The position numbers and the translations under genes are program-made. This document shows positions 42,786-51,836 of a stretch of DNA of 64,000 nucleotides, piece after piece. The stretch's first letter is position 1. The number at the start of each line of letters is the position of its first letter. The stretch is from the NCBI RefSeq assembly GCF_019645835.1, contig NZ_CP080998.1, positions 4,526,001 to 4,590,000 on the forward strand, read 5' to 3'. The stretch is from Mycolicibacterium holsaticum DSM 44478 = JCM 12374. GTDB taxonomy: Bacteria; Actinomycetota; Actinomycetes; Mycobacteriales; Mycobacteriaceae. The notes below the pieces were generated by a model. It searched no databases. It saw only the letters and a program-made list of their open reading frames with translations, and was not told the origin of the DNA.

Positions 42786-43214
42786 CTACTCGACTGTGAT
42801 GCCCATCGACCGGGCGGTGCCGGCGATGATCTTGGCGCCCTGCTCGACGTCGTTGGCGTTCAGGTCTTCCTTCTTGGTTTCGGCGATCTCGCGCACCTGA
42901 TCCCAGGTCACCTTCGCGACCTTGGTCTTGTGCGGCTCCCCCGAGCCCTTCTGCACACCGGCGGCCTTCAACAGCAGCTTGGCCGCGGGCGGCGTCTTCA
43001 GCTTGAAGTCGAAGCTGCGGTCCTCGTAGACGGTGATCTCCACCGGCACCACGTTGCCGCGCTGGTTTTCTGTCGCGGCGTTGTACGCCTTGCAGAACTC
43101 CATGATGTTGACGCCGTGCTGGCCGAGCGCCGGACCCACCGGCGGGGCGGGGTTGGCCTGCCCGGCCTGAATCTGCAGCTTGATCAGCCCGATGACTTTC
43201 TTCTTCGGGGCCAT
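42786..43214 (-). CDS. rplK: 50S ribosomal protein L11
   Basis: A 142-residue L11 with [26 protein letters not shown] and [15 protein letters not shown], including the Pro-rich N-terminal domain that binds the GTPase-associated centre and thiostrepton, and the C-terminal rRNA-binding domain ending in [11 protein letters not shown]. Cotranscribed with nusG (69 bases before) and rplA. Confidence 0.98.
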   Translation of the reverse strand: MAPKKKVIGLIKLQIQAGQANPAPPVGPALGQHGVNIMEFCKAYNAATENQRGNVVPVEITVYEDRSFDFKLKTPPAAKLLLKAAGVQKGSGEPHKTKVAKVTWDQVREIAETKKEDLNANDVEQGAKIIAGTARSMGITVE

Positions 43215-43283
43215 TTCTTCCTCTCGCTTTCCGTGCGACTTGTGTACGTTTTGTTGTGCTCAGCGCGCGTAAACGCACACAAA

Positions 43284-44129
<846 letters not shown>

Positions 44130-44154
44130 TCAGTCCTCTCACTTCTTCCGCTCG

Positions 44155-44592
44155 TCAAGCGAACACCAGGTTGACGAGCTCGGTCAGGCCAAAGTCAGCC
44201 GCCCAGATCAGCGCGACCATGAACGCCAGAAAGAACAGCACCACGGTGGTGTAGCTGACCATCTGCTTGCGGTTCGGCCAGATGACCTTGCGCAGTTCGG
44301 CGACGACCTGCTGCAGGTAGGTCCAGACGAAAACGAACGGGTTGCGAGACGGGCCGTCGCCGCGCTTCTTGGCGGTCTTCTTCTTTTTCCCCGAGCCGTT
44401 CTTGGTCGGCGCGGCCTCGGTTCCGGTGGCCAGGTCGACGGCGGCGCTCTGATCTTCCGCGGCGGCACCGCGCCGCGACCGCTTCCCGGTCGGGCGCTGC
44501 GGCGTCACCACGGCGGTCCGCCCGTCGCCGTCGGGGCCAGGATCACTGCCGGCGCCGGTGGAACCAGGGCGTGCCGGCTCGGAATCGCTCAC
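44155..44592 (-). CDS. secE: Preprotein translocase subunit SecE
   Basis: A 145-residue SecE with a long basic Ser/Pro/Gly-rich N-terminal extension and the conserved SecE core at the C-terminus: [35 protein letters not shown] followed by a single membrane helix ([16 protein letters not shown]). It stabilises SecY in the SecYEG channel. The gene lies between tRNA-Trp and nusG. Confidence 0.95.
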   Translation of the reverse strand: MSDSEPARPGSTGAGSDPGPDGDGRTAVVTPQRPTGKRSRRGAAAEDQSAAVDLATGTEAAPTKNGSGKKKKTAKKRGDGPSRNPFVFVWTYLQQVVAELRKVIWPNRKQMVSYTTVVLFFLAFMVALIWAADFGLTELVNLVFA

Positions 44593-44659
44593 CGCATGCC
44601 TTTCGTCTGTGTCATGTGATCACTATCCAGTGTCCACACTTGTCGAGTATCCAGTTGAG

Positions 44660-44732
<73 letters not shown>

Positions 44733-44878
44733 TCAGGATGGCACGGCAGGCAGAACCATCCAGTCCGGGGCTCACACAATTCGCGCGCTCCCCGTTCGGT
44801 TGATCGAAAACCGATGGACAGCGCGCTGGACTGGGAAAACCCCGAGTTACGAGTGTAGCGCGCCACCCGTGTCAGTTA

Positions 44879-45415
44879 CTAATCCGCATCCTGACCGTTG
44901 CGGCCGTTCTCGGCGACGGCGGTGCGCACCACCTGCCCCGTCTCCGGATCCCACTTCACCGAGATCGAATTGTCGCCTTCGTGGCCCATCAGCGTGGTGA
45001 ACGACTCCATCACGATCTCGCCTTGCGGGTCGGTGAGCACGTTGCGGGTGGTCACGATGTCGGCGCCGAAGCGTTCGTCGACCGTCTCGATATACATCAC
45101 GCCGGTCAACTCGTCGCCGTCCTGGATCGGCCGACGGAACTTGAACTTCTGATCCACCTGGACGATCTGCATGGTTTCCATGCCGATGTCGACGTTCTGG
45201 AAGAAGTGCCGCTGGATCATCACCGCGAAAATCGACATGAAGGTCAGCGGCGCGATCAGCTTGTCGTGACCCAGCTCCGCGGCGGCCTGTTCGTCGATGC
45301 TAGCCGGATCGGCGGACTTGACCGCGTGCGCGTACTGGCGGATCTGCTCGCGGCCCACCACGAACGTGTCCGGGTACTTCCAGACCATTCCCCGGATATC
45401 GATCTTGAGAGCCAT
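44879..45415 (-). CDS. hadC: (3R)-hydroxyacyl-ACP dehydratase subunit HadC
   Basis: A 178-residue hot-dog-fold protein: GMVWKYPDTFVVGREQIRQYAHAVKSADP, AAELGHDKLIAPLTFMSIF and DQKFKFRRPIQDGDELTG. HadC pairs with HadB to form the HadBC dehydratase that acts late in mycolic-acid chain elongation (FAS-II). It lacks the catalytic Asp/His of HadB, as expected for the substrate-stabilising subunit. Two bases separate it from hadB. The acidic C-terminal ~25 residues are variable. Confidence 0.95.
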   Translation of the reverse strand: MALKIDIRGMVWKYPDTFVVGREQIRQYAHAVKSADPASIDEQAAAELGHDKLIAPLTFMSIFAVMIQRHFFQNVDIGMETMQIVQVDQKFKFRRPIQDGDELTGVMYIETVDERFGADIVTTRNVLTDPQGEIVMESFTTLMGHEGDNSISVKWDPETGQVVRTAVAENGRNGQDAD

Positions 45416-45417
45416 AC

Positions 45418-45846
45418 CTACGCCAGCTTCGCGGTCGCGATGGCGCGGCCGAAGATCTTCTTCCCGCCTGCGGTGGCCGACAGCGCGATCGTGACGGTTT
45501 TCGTTTCTGGCTCAACGGATTTCACGCGGCCATTGAACACGATCTCGGCGCCGACGCCGTCGTTGGGCACCGGCACGACGGCGGTGAAACGCACGTTGAA
45601 CTCGGTGACCGCGGCCGGGTCACCCACCCACGAGGTGACGTATCCGCCGCCCAGACCCATGGTCAGCATGCCGTGCGCGATGGCGGTGTCCAGGCCCACC
45701 TGCTTGGCGATCTCGTCGTCCCAGTGAATCGGGTTCAGGTCGCCCGAGACCCCGGCGTAGTTCACCAGGTCCTGCCGTGTCAGCGGGATCACTTTCTCGG
45801 GAAGCTGATCACCCACCTTCACCGAATCGAACTCACGCAGTGGCAT
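45418..45846 (-). CDS. hadB: (3R)-hydroxyacyl-ACP dehydratase catalytic subunit HadB
   Basis: A 142-residue hot-dog hydratase with the hydratase motif SGDLNPIHWDD providing the catalytic Asp36 and His41, and GMLTMGLGGGYVTSWVGDP. It is the shared catalytic partner in HadAB and HadBC of FAS-II. The ATG at 45846 gives the same length as the M. tuberculosis protein and overlaps the end of hadA by 14 bases; a start at 45873 would add nine residues. Confidence 0.97.
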   Translation of the reverse strand: MPLREFDSVKVGDQLPEKVIPLTRQDLVNYAGVSGDLNPIHWDDEIAKQVGLDTAIAHGMLTMGLGGGYVTSWVGDPAAVTEFNVRFTAVVPVPNDGVGAEIVFNGRVKSVEPETKTVTIALSATAGGKKIFGRAIATAKLA

Positions 45847-46312
45847 CGCTGAAACCCTCTTCTCCCTCTTCACCCGAACGGCCCGCGAGGGTCGTGTAGG
45901 TCTCCTGCATCACGTCACCGTTCTCGTTGGTGACGACGGTCTTGAGCACGATGATGTCGGTGCCGTGGGCCTGCCGCACGGAGTCCACCGAGACATCGCA
46001 GTAGAGCTTGTCGCCGGCAAAGATCGGCCTCATGTACTTGAGCACCTGGTCGACCTGGACGATCTTCGCGTCCTTGATTTCGACGTTGGCGTGCTCGAAA
46101 AACGCCACCTGGGCCATGTAGCCGAGCACCGAGGTGAACGTCAGCGGCGCGGGCAGGTTGATATGCCCCAGCTCGGCAGCGGCCTTTTCGTCGAAGAACG
46201 CCGCGTCGTCGTTTTTGACCGCGGTTGCGTACTCACGCACCTTCTCGCGGCCCACGACATAGTGGTCGGGATAGCGATAGTGCATCCCGACGATCCGCTC
46301 TGACAGAGACAC
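45833..46312 (-). CDS. hadA: (3R)-hydroxyacyl-ACP dehydratase subunit HadA
   Basis: A 159-residue hot-dog protein, MSLSERIVGMHYRYPDHYVVGREKVREYATAVK then AAELGHINLPAPLTFTSVLGY and QVLKYMRPIFAGDKL. HadA with HadB forms the early dehydratase of FAS-II and is the target linked to thiacetazone and isoxyl. It is the first gene of hadABC, 75 bases from rpmG. Confidence 0.96.
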   Translation of the reverse strand: MSLSERIVGMHYRYPDHYVVGREKVREYATAVKNDDAAFFDEKAAAELGHINLPAPLTFTSVLGYMAQVAFFEHANVEIKDAKIVQVDQVLKYMRPIFAGDKLYCDVSVDSVRQAHGTDIIVLKTVVTNENGDVMQETYTTLAGRSGEEGEEGFSDATA

Positions 46313-46387
46313 GCTTCGGTGAACCTACCTAGTCAGGCCGGGCGCTTTCTGCAGCTGCCGCGCCGCGCCGGGCCGGAAGTCGATCGC

Positions 46388-46555
46388 CTACCGCGACTCT
46401 TTGTGGGCCTGGTGCTTGCCGCAGTTCGGGCAGAACTTCTTGATCTCGAGCCGGTCGGGATCGTTGCGACGGTTCTTCTTGGTGATGTAGTTGCGGTGCT
46501 TGCACACCTCGCAGGCCAAGGTGATCTTGGGCCGTACGTCAGTACTGGAGGCCAC
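46388..46555 (-). CDS. rpmG: 50S ribosomal protein L33
   Basis: A 55-residue L33 of the zinc-ribbon (C+) type, with Cys at 15, 18, 42 and 45 ([11 protein letters not shown]...FCPNCGKH). The GTG at 46555, preceded by GAAGGACAGAGAA, gives the family length ([11 protein letters not shown]). It stands between tRNA-Met and hadA, like rpmG2 in M. tuberculosis. Confidence 0.96.
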   Translation of the reverse strand: MASSTDVRPKITLACEVCKHRNYITKKNRRNDPDRLEIKKFCPNCGKHQAHKESR

Positions 46556-46591
46556 TTCTCTGTCCTTCTTTACGCGTTTGTCGTGCTCTTG

Positions 46592-46665
46592 TAGCGGTGG
46601 GGGGACTCGATCCCCCGACCTCACGATTATGAGTCGTGCGCTCTAACCAGCTGAGCTACACCGCC
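46592..46665 (-). tRNA. metT: tRNA-Met (anticodon CAT)
   Basis: A 74-nt cloverleaf, minus strand. Acceptor GGCGGTG pairs with CACCGCT (one G-U pair), anticodon stem CACGA/TCGTG with loop CTCATAA (CAT), T-stem GGGGG/CCCCC. Discriminator A. A fully paired acceptor end marks it as elongator rather than initiator Met. CCA not encoded. Confidence 0.96.
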
Positions 46666-46697
46666 TTACCGGCGCCGCCGCCCGGGGCGGTCCACCG

Positions 46698-46770
46698 AGC
46701 CCCCTAACGGAATCGAACCGTTGACCTTTTCCTTACCATGGAAACGCTCTGCCGACTGAGCTAAGGGGGC
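46698..46770 (-). tRNA. thrT: tRNA-Thr (anticodon GGT)
   Basis: A 73-nt cloverleaf, minus strand. Acceptor GCCCCCT pairs with AGGGGGC; anticodon stem TTTCC/GGAAA encloses ATGGTAA (GGT). Discriminator T. It is 32 bases ahead of tRNA-Met on the same transcript. Confidence 0.96.
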
Positions 46771-46880
46771 CTGCCTGCTTCGAGACCCGCAACCGTACCG
46801 CGGGCCTTAAAGAGGGTACATTCTCCCCGATTGGCGCGCCAAACCGCTGGGTGCGGCCGCGTTGAGGCGGACTATTCCGG

Positions 46881-46928
46881 GGGCCCGCCCGCTCCGGGGC
46901 CCGCCCGCTCCGGGGCCCGCGCTCTCCG
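46881..46928. repeat. Three-copy 16-bp GC-rich tandem repeat
   Basis: Units at 46881, 46897 and 46913 with consensus GGGCCCGCCCGCTCCG; the first two are identical and the third differs slightly. It precedes the second double-hairpin element by 16 bases, as the 17-bp array does at 3.2 kb. Confidence 0.8.
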
Positions 46929-46944
46929 GGGACACCTCCCCAAG

Positions 46945-47024
46945 TGCCAAGCTCTGAGCGAAAGATTCGCGGTAGTTACTGGGTCCGGTAGTAGTTGAGC
47001 GAAAAATTCGCGCATAGCTTGGCA
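46945..47024. repeat. Double-hairpin intergenic element, copy 2
   Basis: An 80-bp relative of 3281-3359: it begins TGCCAAGCTCTGAGCGAA like copy 1, ends in GCTTGGCA (inverse of the start), and has two inner dyads, GCGAA-AGA-TTCGC and GCGAA-AAA-TTCGC. TAGTAGTTGAGCGAAA before the second dyad matches TAGTACTTGAGCGAAA of copy 1. The palindromes are less perfect. It sits between the divergent tRNA-Thr and NYN genes. Confidence 0.8.
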
Positions 47025-47121
47025 ACTTCGCGCCCATTCCCCCCGGGCCGCCCGCACCATCCCCGGGGTCGGGCCCGCGGCATCACACCCGAACACCGCC
47101 GCCGGGTGATAGGACGGACAC

Positions 47122-47985
47122 GTGACCGATACCGATGTGGCGCGCGTGGCGGTGTACCTCGACTTCGACAACATCGTGATCTCGCGCTACGACCAGGTCC
47201 ACGGGCGGAACTCGTTTCAGCGCGACAAGGCCGCCGGCTTCCACAAGAACCCGGGCCGCCTCGGCCAGGCCCGCGTCGACGTCAGCGCCATCATCGACTT
47301 CGCGTCGTCCTTCGGCACCCTGGTGCTGACCAGGGCTTACGCTGACTGGTCGGCCGACGTCAACGCCGACTACCGCGACCAACTGGTCGGCCGCGCCGTC
47401 GACCTCGTCCAGTTGTTTCCGGCTGCCGCGTACGGCAAGAACGGCGCCGACATCCGGTTGGCCGTCGACGCCGTCGAGGACATGTTCCGGCTGCCCGACC
47501 TCACCCACGTCGTGATCGTGGCCGGCGACTCCGACTACATCGCGCTCGCCCAGCGCTGCAAACGTCTCGGCCGCTATGTGGTCGGCATCGGCATCACCGG
47601 CTCCATCAGCCGCTCGCTGACCGCCGCGTGCGACGAATACGTCTCCTACGACGCGCTGCCCGGGGTCACCCCGGTGGAGCCCGCCGAGGCGCCCAAGCGT
47701 CGACGCACCAAGGCCGACGCCGACCAGGAGCCCGAAGCCCCCGACCCGCAGGTCGCTGCGACGGCGCTGCTCGAGCGCGCGCTGCGCATCGGCCATGAGA
47801 AGGACGACGCCGACTGGCTGCACAACTCGGCGGTCAAGGCGCAGATGAAGCGCATGGACCCGTCGTTTTCGGAGAAGTCGCTGGGCTTTCGCTCGTTCAG
47901 CGACTTCCTCCGCTCACGCAGCGAAATCGCCGAACTCGACGAGAGCAGCACCATCCGGATGGTCCGCCTGCGCAACAGCGAGTGA
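47122..47985 (+). CDS. NYN-domain (PIN-like) putative ribonuclease
   Basis: A 287-residue protein. The N-terminal NYN/LabA-type nuclease fold has the acidic residues VYLDFDNIVI (Asp pair), NGADIRLAVDAVEDM and VVIVAGDSDYIALAQRC, the expected metal-binding set. A basic linker (KRRRTKADA) is followed by a helical C-terminal domain (EKDDADWLHNSAVKAQMKRMDPSFSEKSLGFRSFSDFL) of the OST-HTH/LOTUS type that binds RNA. Likely an RNA-processing enzyme. The start is GTG 47122. It diverges from the tRNA genes and is followed after 20 bases by the MBL hydrolase gene. Confidence 0.85.
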   Translation: MTDTDVARVAVYLDFDNIVISRYDQVHGRNSFQRDKAAGFHKNPGRLGQARVDVSAIIDFASSFGTLVLTRAYADWSADVNADYRDQLVGRAVDLVQLFPAAAYGKNGADIRLAVDAVEDMFRLPDLTHVVIVAGDSDYIALAQRCKRLGRYVVGIGITGSISRSLTAACDEYVSYDALPGVTPVEPAEAPKRRRTKADADQEPEAPDPQVAATALLERALRIGHEKDDADWLHNSAVKAQMKRMDPSFSEKSLGFRSFSDFLRSRSEIAELDESSTIRMVRLRNSE

Positions 47986-48005
47986 GCCGCCGATACGCTG
48001 GCCCC

Positions 48006-48722
48006 ATGGCTACCGATGACCGCCTCTACTTCCGTCAGCTGTTGTCGGGTCGCGACTTCGCGGCCGGCGACGTGATGGCCCAGCAGATGCGCAACTTCGC
48101 CTACCTGATCGGCGACCGCCAGACCGGCGACACCGTCGTCGTGGATCCCGCGTACGCCGCCGGCGATCTGGTCGACGCCCTGGAAGCCGACGGCATGCAC
48201 CTGTCCGGGGTGCTGGTCACCCACCACCACCCCGACCACGTCGGCGGCTCGATGATGGGCTTCGAGCTCAAGGGCCTCGCCGAGCTGCTGGAGCGCAGCA
48301 GCGTACCCGTCCACGTCAACAGCCTTGAGGCGGACTGGGTTTCGAAGGTCACCGGGATCGCGCGCAGCGAGCTCACCGAGCATCAGCACGGCGACGTCGT
48401 CAAGGTCGGCGACCTCGACATCGAGCTGCTGCACACCCCCGGGCACACGCCGGGCAGCCAGTGCTTCCTGCTCGACGGGCGCCTGGTCGCCGGAGACACG
48501 TTGTTCCTCGAGGGTTGCGGGCGCACCGACTTCCCCGGCGGCAACGTCGACGACATGTTCCGCAGCCTGCAGGCGCTGGCCAAACTGTCCGGGGACCCGA
48601 CGGTGTTTCCCGGGCACTGGTACTCGATGGAGCCCAGCGCTTCGCTCTCGGAGGTGCGCCGGACCAACTACGTGTACCGGGCGAGCAACCTCGACCAGTG
48701 GCGAATGTTGATGGGTGGCTGA
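48006..48722 (+). CDS. MBL-fold hydrolase (glyoxalase II-like)
   Basis: A 238-residue metallo-beta-lactamase-fold enzyme. Metal ligands are seen in THHHPDHVGG, HTPGHTPGS, LVAGDTLF and FPGHWYSM. It probably hydrolyses thioesters; mycobacteria use mycothiol rather than glutathione, so a mycothiol thioester is a candidate. M. tuberculosis has a glyoxalase II-type gene (Rv0634c) at this location. The ATG at 48006 gives MATDDRLYFRQLL. Confidence 0.87.
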   Translation: MATDDRLYFRQLLSGRDFAAGDVMAQQMRNFAYLIGDRQTGDTVVVDPAYAAGDLVDALEADGMHLSGVLVTHHHPDHVGGSMMGFELKGLAELLERSSVPVHVNSLEADWVSKVTGIARSELTEHQHGDVVKVGDLDIELLHTPGHTPGSQCFLLDGRLVAGDTLFLEGCGRTDFPGGNVDDMFRSLQALAKLSGDPTVFPGHWYSMEPSASLSEVRRTNYVYRASNLDQWRMLMGG

Positions 48723-48731
48723 TCCGCTGCG

Positions 48732-49283
48732 ATGACCACGTCCCCGCCGACGGACACAGGCATCCGAAGGCTCGTCATCGGATACACGGTGGCGTGTTCG
48801 GGCCTTCTGGCGGTGTTGGCGCTCGTCGTCATCTACGGGTTGTTCATCAACACGACCGCGTTCGTCGCTTCCGATAGCACCGAAACCGAAACGCCTACAA
48901 GGTCAATCGCGTCCAGCGGCTGGGTCGCCCCGCCGACGTCGGCTCCCGTGGACGCAGGCGTCGACGGCGCCATGACGTTCACTGTGCGCGGCTTCGAGGT
49001 CGACGCGGTCGGCGAGCACGTCGTCGTCAACCTGACCGTCACCAACGTCGGCGATGAACCGGCCACCTTCCTGGGCAGCTACCAGACCCTCAAGGCAGAC
49101 GGCGCCGTCTACCACGTCGACGACGAGGCGACCTCCGCACTCGGCGGCGGCGTCGCCGAGCTGGTGCCGGGCGGTAAGGCCGACGTCGCGCTGGCGTTCA
49201 CCGTGCCGGCGGGTACGGTGCCTGCCGTCGTCGAACTGCACGCCGACTCCGTCAGTTCCGGCGTCGAGCTGGCGCTGTCGTAA
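48732..49283 (+). CDS. Membrane-anchored DUF4352-like protein
   Basis: A 183-residue protein with one membrane helix at about 13-40 (LVIGYTVACSGLLAVLALVVIYGLF) and an outer beta-sandwich domain; GEHVVVNLTVTNVGDEPATF is the typical DUF4352/TRF2-like strand pair. No catalytic residues. It starts ten bases after the MBL hydrolase gene and is followed three bases later by the GH25-like gene. Function unknown. Confidence 0.68.
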   Translation: MTTSPPTDTGIRRLVIGYTVACSGLLAVLALVVIYGLFINTTAFVASDSTETETPTRSIASSGWVAPPTSAPVDAGVDGAMTFTVRGFEVDAVGEHVVVNLTVTNVGDEPATFLGSYQTLKADGAVYHVDDEATSALGGGVAELVPGGKADVALAFTVPAGTVPAVVELHADSVSSGVELALS

Positions 49284-49286
49284 TCG

Positions 49287-49967
49287 GTGCCCGACACCCT
49301 CTATGCCGACGTCTCCGAATGGCAGGTCGGCGTCGACGACAGCTACCCGCACCGCGTGCTGTGCATCCGGTCCAACGACGGCACGCATCGAGATCACCAG
49401 TGGCACAACAACTATGCGTGGTGTCGACGCGCCGTCGACAGCGGCCGGCTGACGTTTTTCATCGGATATTTCGTGTGGCGGCCCAACTGGCGCCAGACCG
49501 TCGACACCTTCATCGCCCAGGTCGGCACACCGCATCCGAAGATGGCGGTGATGCTCGACGTCGAATCATGGGGCGGCCAGATCCGCGGCGACCGCTCGGC
49601 GGGTATCAACGCCGCTTACGAGGCGGTGGGTGCGTACGTGGGCACCACGGCGAAGGTGATCGGCTACGGCAACGTCGACGACCTGAACACGCTGTGGCCG
49701 CACAAGCCGCCGGGCATCCGGCTGGTGGTCGCGGGCTACGGGCACAACCCGCCGTATCCGGGCAAGGTGGCCCACCAGTACACCGACGGCTCGGGCCACG
49801 GCGGCGGGCTGCCCGAGGGCGCGCCGCCGTTCGGCCCCTGCGACATCAACTCCGCCGACGGGCTCACCCCGGAGGATTTCGCCCGCGCATGCGGGGTGCC
49901 CGCGACGGATTCCGCAGCACCGACTATCCAGAATGCGAAGATCTGTCGCAGAAATCCGTGCTTCTAG
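49287..49967 (+). CDS. GH25-like (lysozyme-type) protein
   Basis: A 226-residue protein with features of glycoside hydrolase family 25: YADVSEWQ at the N-terminus (catalytic-site Asp), VMLDVESWGG in the middle (Asp-x-Glu), then GYGNV, and AHQYTDG plus CDINSADG near the end. Such domains are found in muramidases and phage lysins, which cut peptidoglycan. There is no signal peptide, as in phage lysins. The start is GTG 49287. Catalysis is probable but unproven, and the C-terminal ~20 residues look unstructured. Confidence 0.62.
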   Translation: MPDTLYADVSEWQVGVDDSYPHRVLCIRSNDGTHRDHQWHNNYAWCRRAVDSGRLTFFIGYFVWRPNWRQTVDTFIAQVGTPHPKMAVMLDVESWGGQIRGDRSAGINAAYEAVGAYVGTTAKVIGYGNVDDLNTLWPHKPPGIRLVVAGYGHNPPYPGKVAHQYTDGSGHGGGLPEGAPPFGPCDINSADGLTPEDFARACGVPATDSAAPTIQNAKICRRNPCF

Positions 49968-50043
49968 CGAAACGCGCATGGACATCGCCCGCTTTGCCGG
50001 GCAAACTGAGCCAAGAGCACCGATCCGAGCCGTGGGGGGCTTC

Positions 50044-51006
50044 GTGAAAAAGCTCGTGTTGTGTTTCGACCGCTTAGGTGGCCATCCGGCACAGCGGGGG
50101 GCGACCAACCTGCAACGCTTGCTGCATCTGCTTGTCGAGGGTGACGAGCAACTCTGCTGGCACCACAGCGGCTCGTCGGCGCCGCACGGCTTGCACCGGC
50201 GCGCGGCGACCGCCGGGGAGGCCAGGGCGGCCATCGCGCAGGGATACCGCTTTTTGGTCGAGCATTGGGAACCCGGGGACCGCATCTTCATGTTCGGCGC
50301 CGGGCGCGCGGCATATTGCGCGCAGACGCTGACCCGGCTGCTCGGCACCGTCGGGGTACTTCCCGACCTGATGGATTACGTGCTCGACGCGTACGCCGCG
50401 CCGCGCACCGAGCGCACGCCGCAGGACTGGCAGCGGGTGGCGGGCATCGCGGCCGGGCTGTCCGAACGGCATGAGGTCGCGGTTCCGGTCTGGTTCCTGG
50501 GGGTGTGGGACACCCTGAAGATCCCCGGCTTCACGCGCCGCACGACGCCCGCGCCGCTGCACAACGTCCGGCTCGGCCGTCACGCCGTCGCGATCGACGG
50601 GCTGCCCGGCGAGCGGCTTGTCGGGTCGGCGTCGCAGCGCATCGAGGAGGTCTGGTTCCGCGGCACGCACTGCGACGTCACCGGTGAGCCGGGTGCCTGC
50701 GCACCGCTGGCGGCGATCACGTTCGACTGGATGCTCGACGGCGCCCTGCGGGCCGGGCTGGGGGTGTCCCCGTCGCTGCGGTATGTGCTGGCGGCGCCCA
50801 CCGAGTGCGACGCGGTGGCGGGCGGCCCGCACCGGCTGGCGATGCGCAGGCTGCCTGACGACGCGGCCGTGCACAGCAGCCTGGACATCTATTTGCGGAC
50901 GCATCCGGAGTACTGGCGGCGGCTGCCGGCGCGGGTGACGTGGGCGGATCCGGAGTGGTTGGCCCGCGGTGAGCGCCTGTTGCGGATCGGCAAGCTCGCG
51001 TCTTGA
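50044..51006 (+). CDS. DUF2235-like protein lacking the catalytic serine
   Basis: A 320-residue protein. KKLVLCFDR at the start, FMFGAGRAAYCAQTLTRLLGTVGVLP (83-108), VWFLGVWDTLKIPGF and EEVWFRGTHCDVTGE align with DUF2235 hydrolases, the fold of T6SS Tle1-type phospholipases. In active members the nucleophile elbow reads GFSRGAY; here it is GAGRAAY, so Ser is Gly at residue 87 and enzyme activity is doubtful. The Asp in GVWDT and His in GTHCDV remain. I use GTG 50044 with GGGGGG six bases upstream; other in-frame starts at 49933 and 49978 would precede or follow the end of the GH25-like gene. Function unknown. Confidence 0.65.
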   Translation: MKKLVLCFDRLGGHPAQRGATNLQRLLHLLVEGDEQLCWHHSGSSAPHGLHRRAATAGEARAAIAQGYRFLVEHWEPGDRIFMFGAGRAAYCAQTLTRLLGTVGVLPDLMDYVLDAYAAPRTERTPQDWQRVAGIAAGLSERHEVAVPVWFLGVWDTLKIPGFTRRTTPAPLHNVRLGRHAVAIDGLPGERLVGSASQRIEEVWFRGTHCDVTGEPGACAPLAAITFDWMLDGALRAGLGVSPSLRYVLAAPTECDAVAGGPHRLAMRRLPDDAAVHSSLDIYLRTHPEYWRRLPARVTWADPEWLARGERLLRIGKLAS

Positions 51007-51128
51007 CCGTTGCGCCTTCTTGCGCCGGGACAGCGGTCACGGTCGCGAAACCCGGTGCGCGACGACCCCGCGGTCACGTTCGGCGCTAGCATCCGTGTCG
51101 AGAGACCCCGCCGCCCGAAGGAGAATCG

Positions 51129-51830
51129 ATGACCAGCGCCGTTGGCTATAACCTCACCGAATCGGTGGCGACCATCACCATGGACGACGGCAAGGTCAAC
51201 GTGCTCGGCCCGACGATGCAGGCGGCGATCAACGACGCCCTGGACCGCGCGGAGAAGGACACCGCCAAGGCCGTCGTGCTGGCCGGCAACGAGCGGGTGT
51301 TCAGCGGCGGTTTCGACCTCTCGGTGTTTCAGTCCGGCGACGCGAAGGCCGGCCTCGGGATGCTGACCGGCGGCTTCGAGCTGGCCGTGCGGTGCCTGAC
51401 GTTTCCCAAGCCGGTCGTCATGGCGGCGACGGGGCCCGCGATCGCGATGGGATCGTTTCTGCTGCTGTCCGGTGATCACCGGGTCGGCCAACCGAAGTCG
51501 AAGTGCCAGGCGATCGAGGTGGCGATCGGCATGACGATCCCGATCGCTGCGCTGGAGATCATGCGGATGCGGTTGACCCCCGCGGTGTTTCAGCGCGGCG
51601 CCTCGATGGCCGCGACGTTCGCCGGCGACGAGGCCCTCGCGGGCGGGTGGCTCGACGAGGTCGTCGACGCCGATCGGGTGCTGGCCCGCGCGCAAGAGGT
51701 GGCGGCCGGGGCCGCGGCGGGGATCCACGCGGGCGCGCACCTGGCCACCAAGATGAAGGCGCGCGAATCCGCGCTGGCCGCGATCCGTGCCGGGATCGAC
51801 GGTTTAGCAACCGAATTCAGTCTCGGCTAG
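51129..51830 (+). CDS. echA3: Enoyl-CoA hydratase/isomerase-family protein (EchA3-like)
   Basis: A 233-residue crotonase. It has VATITMDDGKVNVLGPTM, AVVLAGNERVFSGGFDLSVF (oxyanion-hole strand) and GPAIAMGSFLLLSGDHRVG (second oxyanion glycine). The usual Glu pair of hydratases is not clear, so an isomerase, hydrolase or non-hydratase role is possible. The name follows synteny with echA3 (Rv0632c) next to recC in M. tuberculosis. The ATG at 51129 has GAAGGAGAATCG upstream. Confidence 0.82.
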   Translation: MTSAVGYNLTESVATITMDDGKVNVLGPTMQAAINDALDRAEKDTAKAVVLAGNERVFSGGFDLSVFQSGDAKAGLGMLTGGFELAVRCLTFPKPVVMAATGPAIAMGSFLLLSGDHRVGQPKSKCQAIEVAIGMTIPIAALEIMRMRLTPAVFQRGASMAATFAGDEALAGGWLDEVVDADRVLARAQEVAAGAAAGIHAGAHLATKMKARESALAAIRAGIDGLATEFSLG

Positions 51831-51836
51831 GCCGAC

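Larger units (their letters stand above)
46771..47121. other. Divergent intergenic region, tRNA-Thr / NYN gene
   Basis: About 350 bases. Apart from the tandem repeats and the double-hairpin element it must contain the tRNA-rpmG-hadABC promoter and that of the NYN gene; neither could be placed with confidence. No gene seen. Confidence 0.55.
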
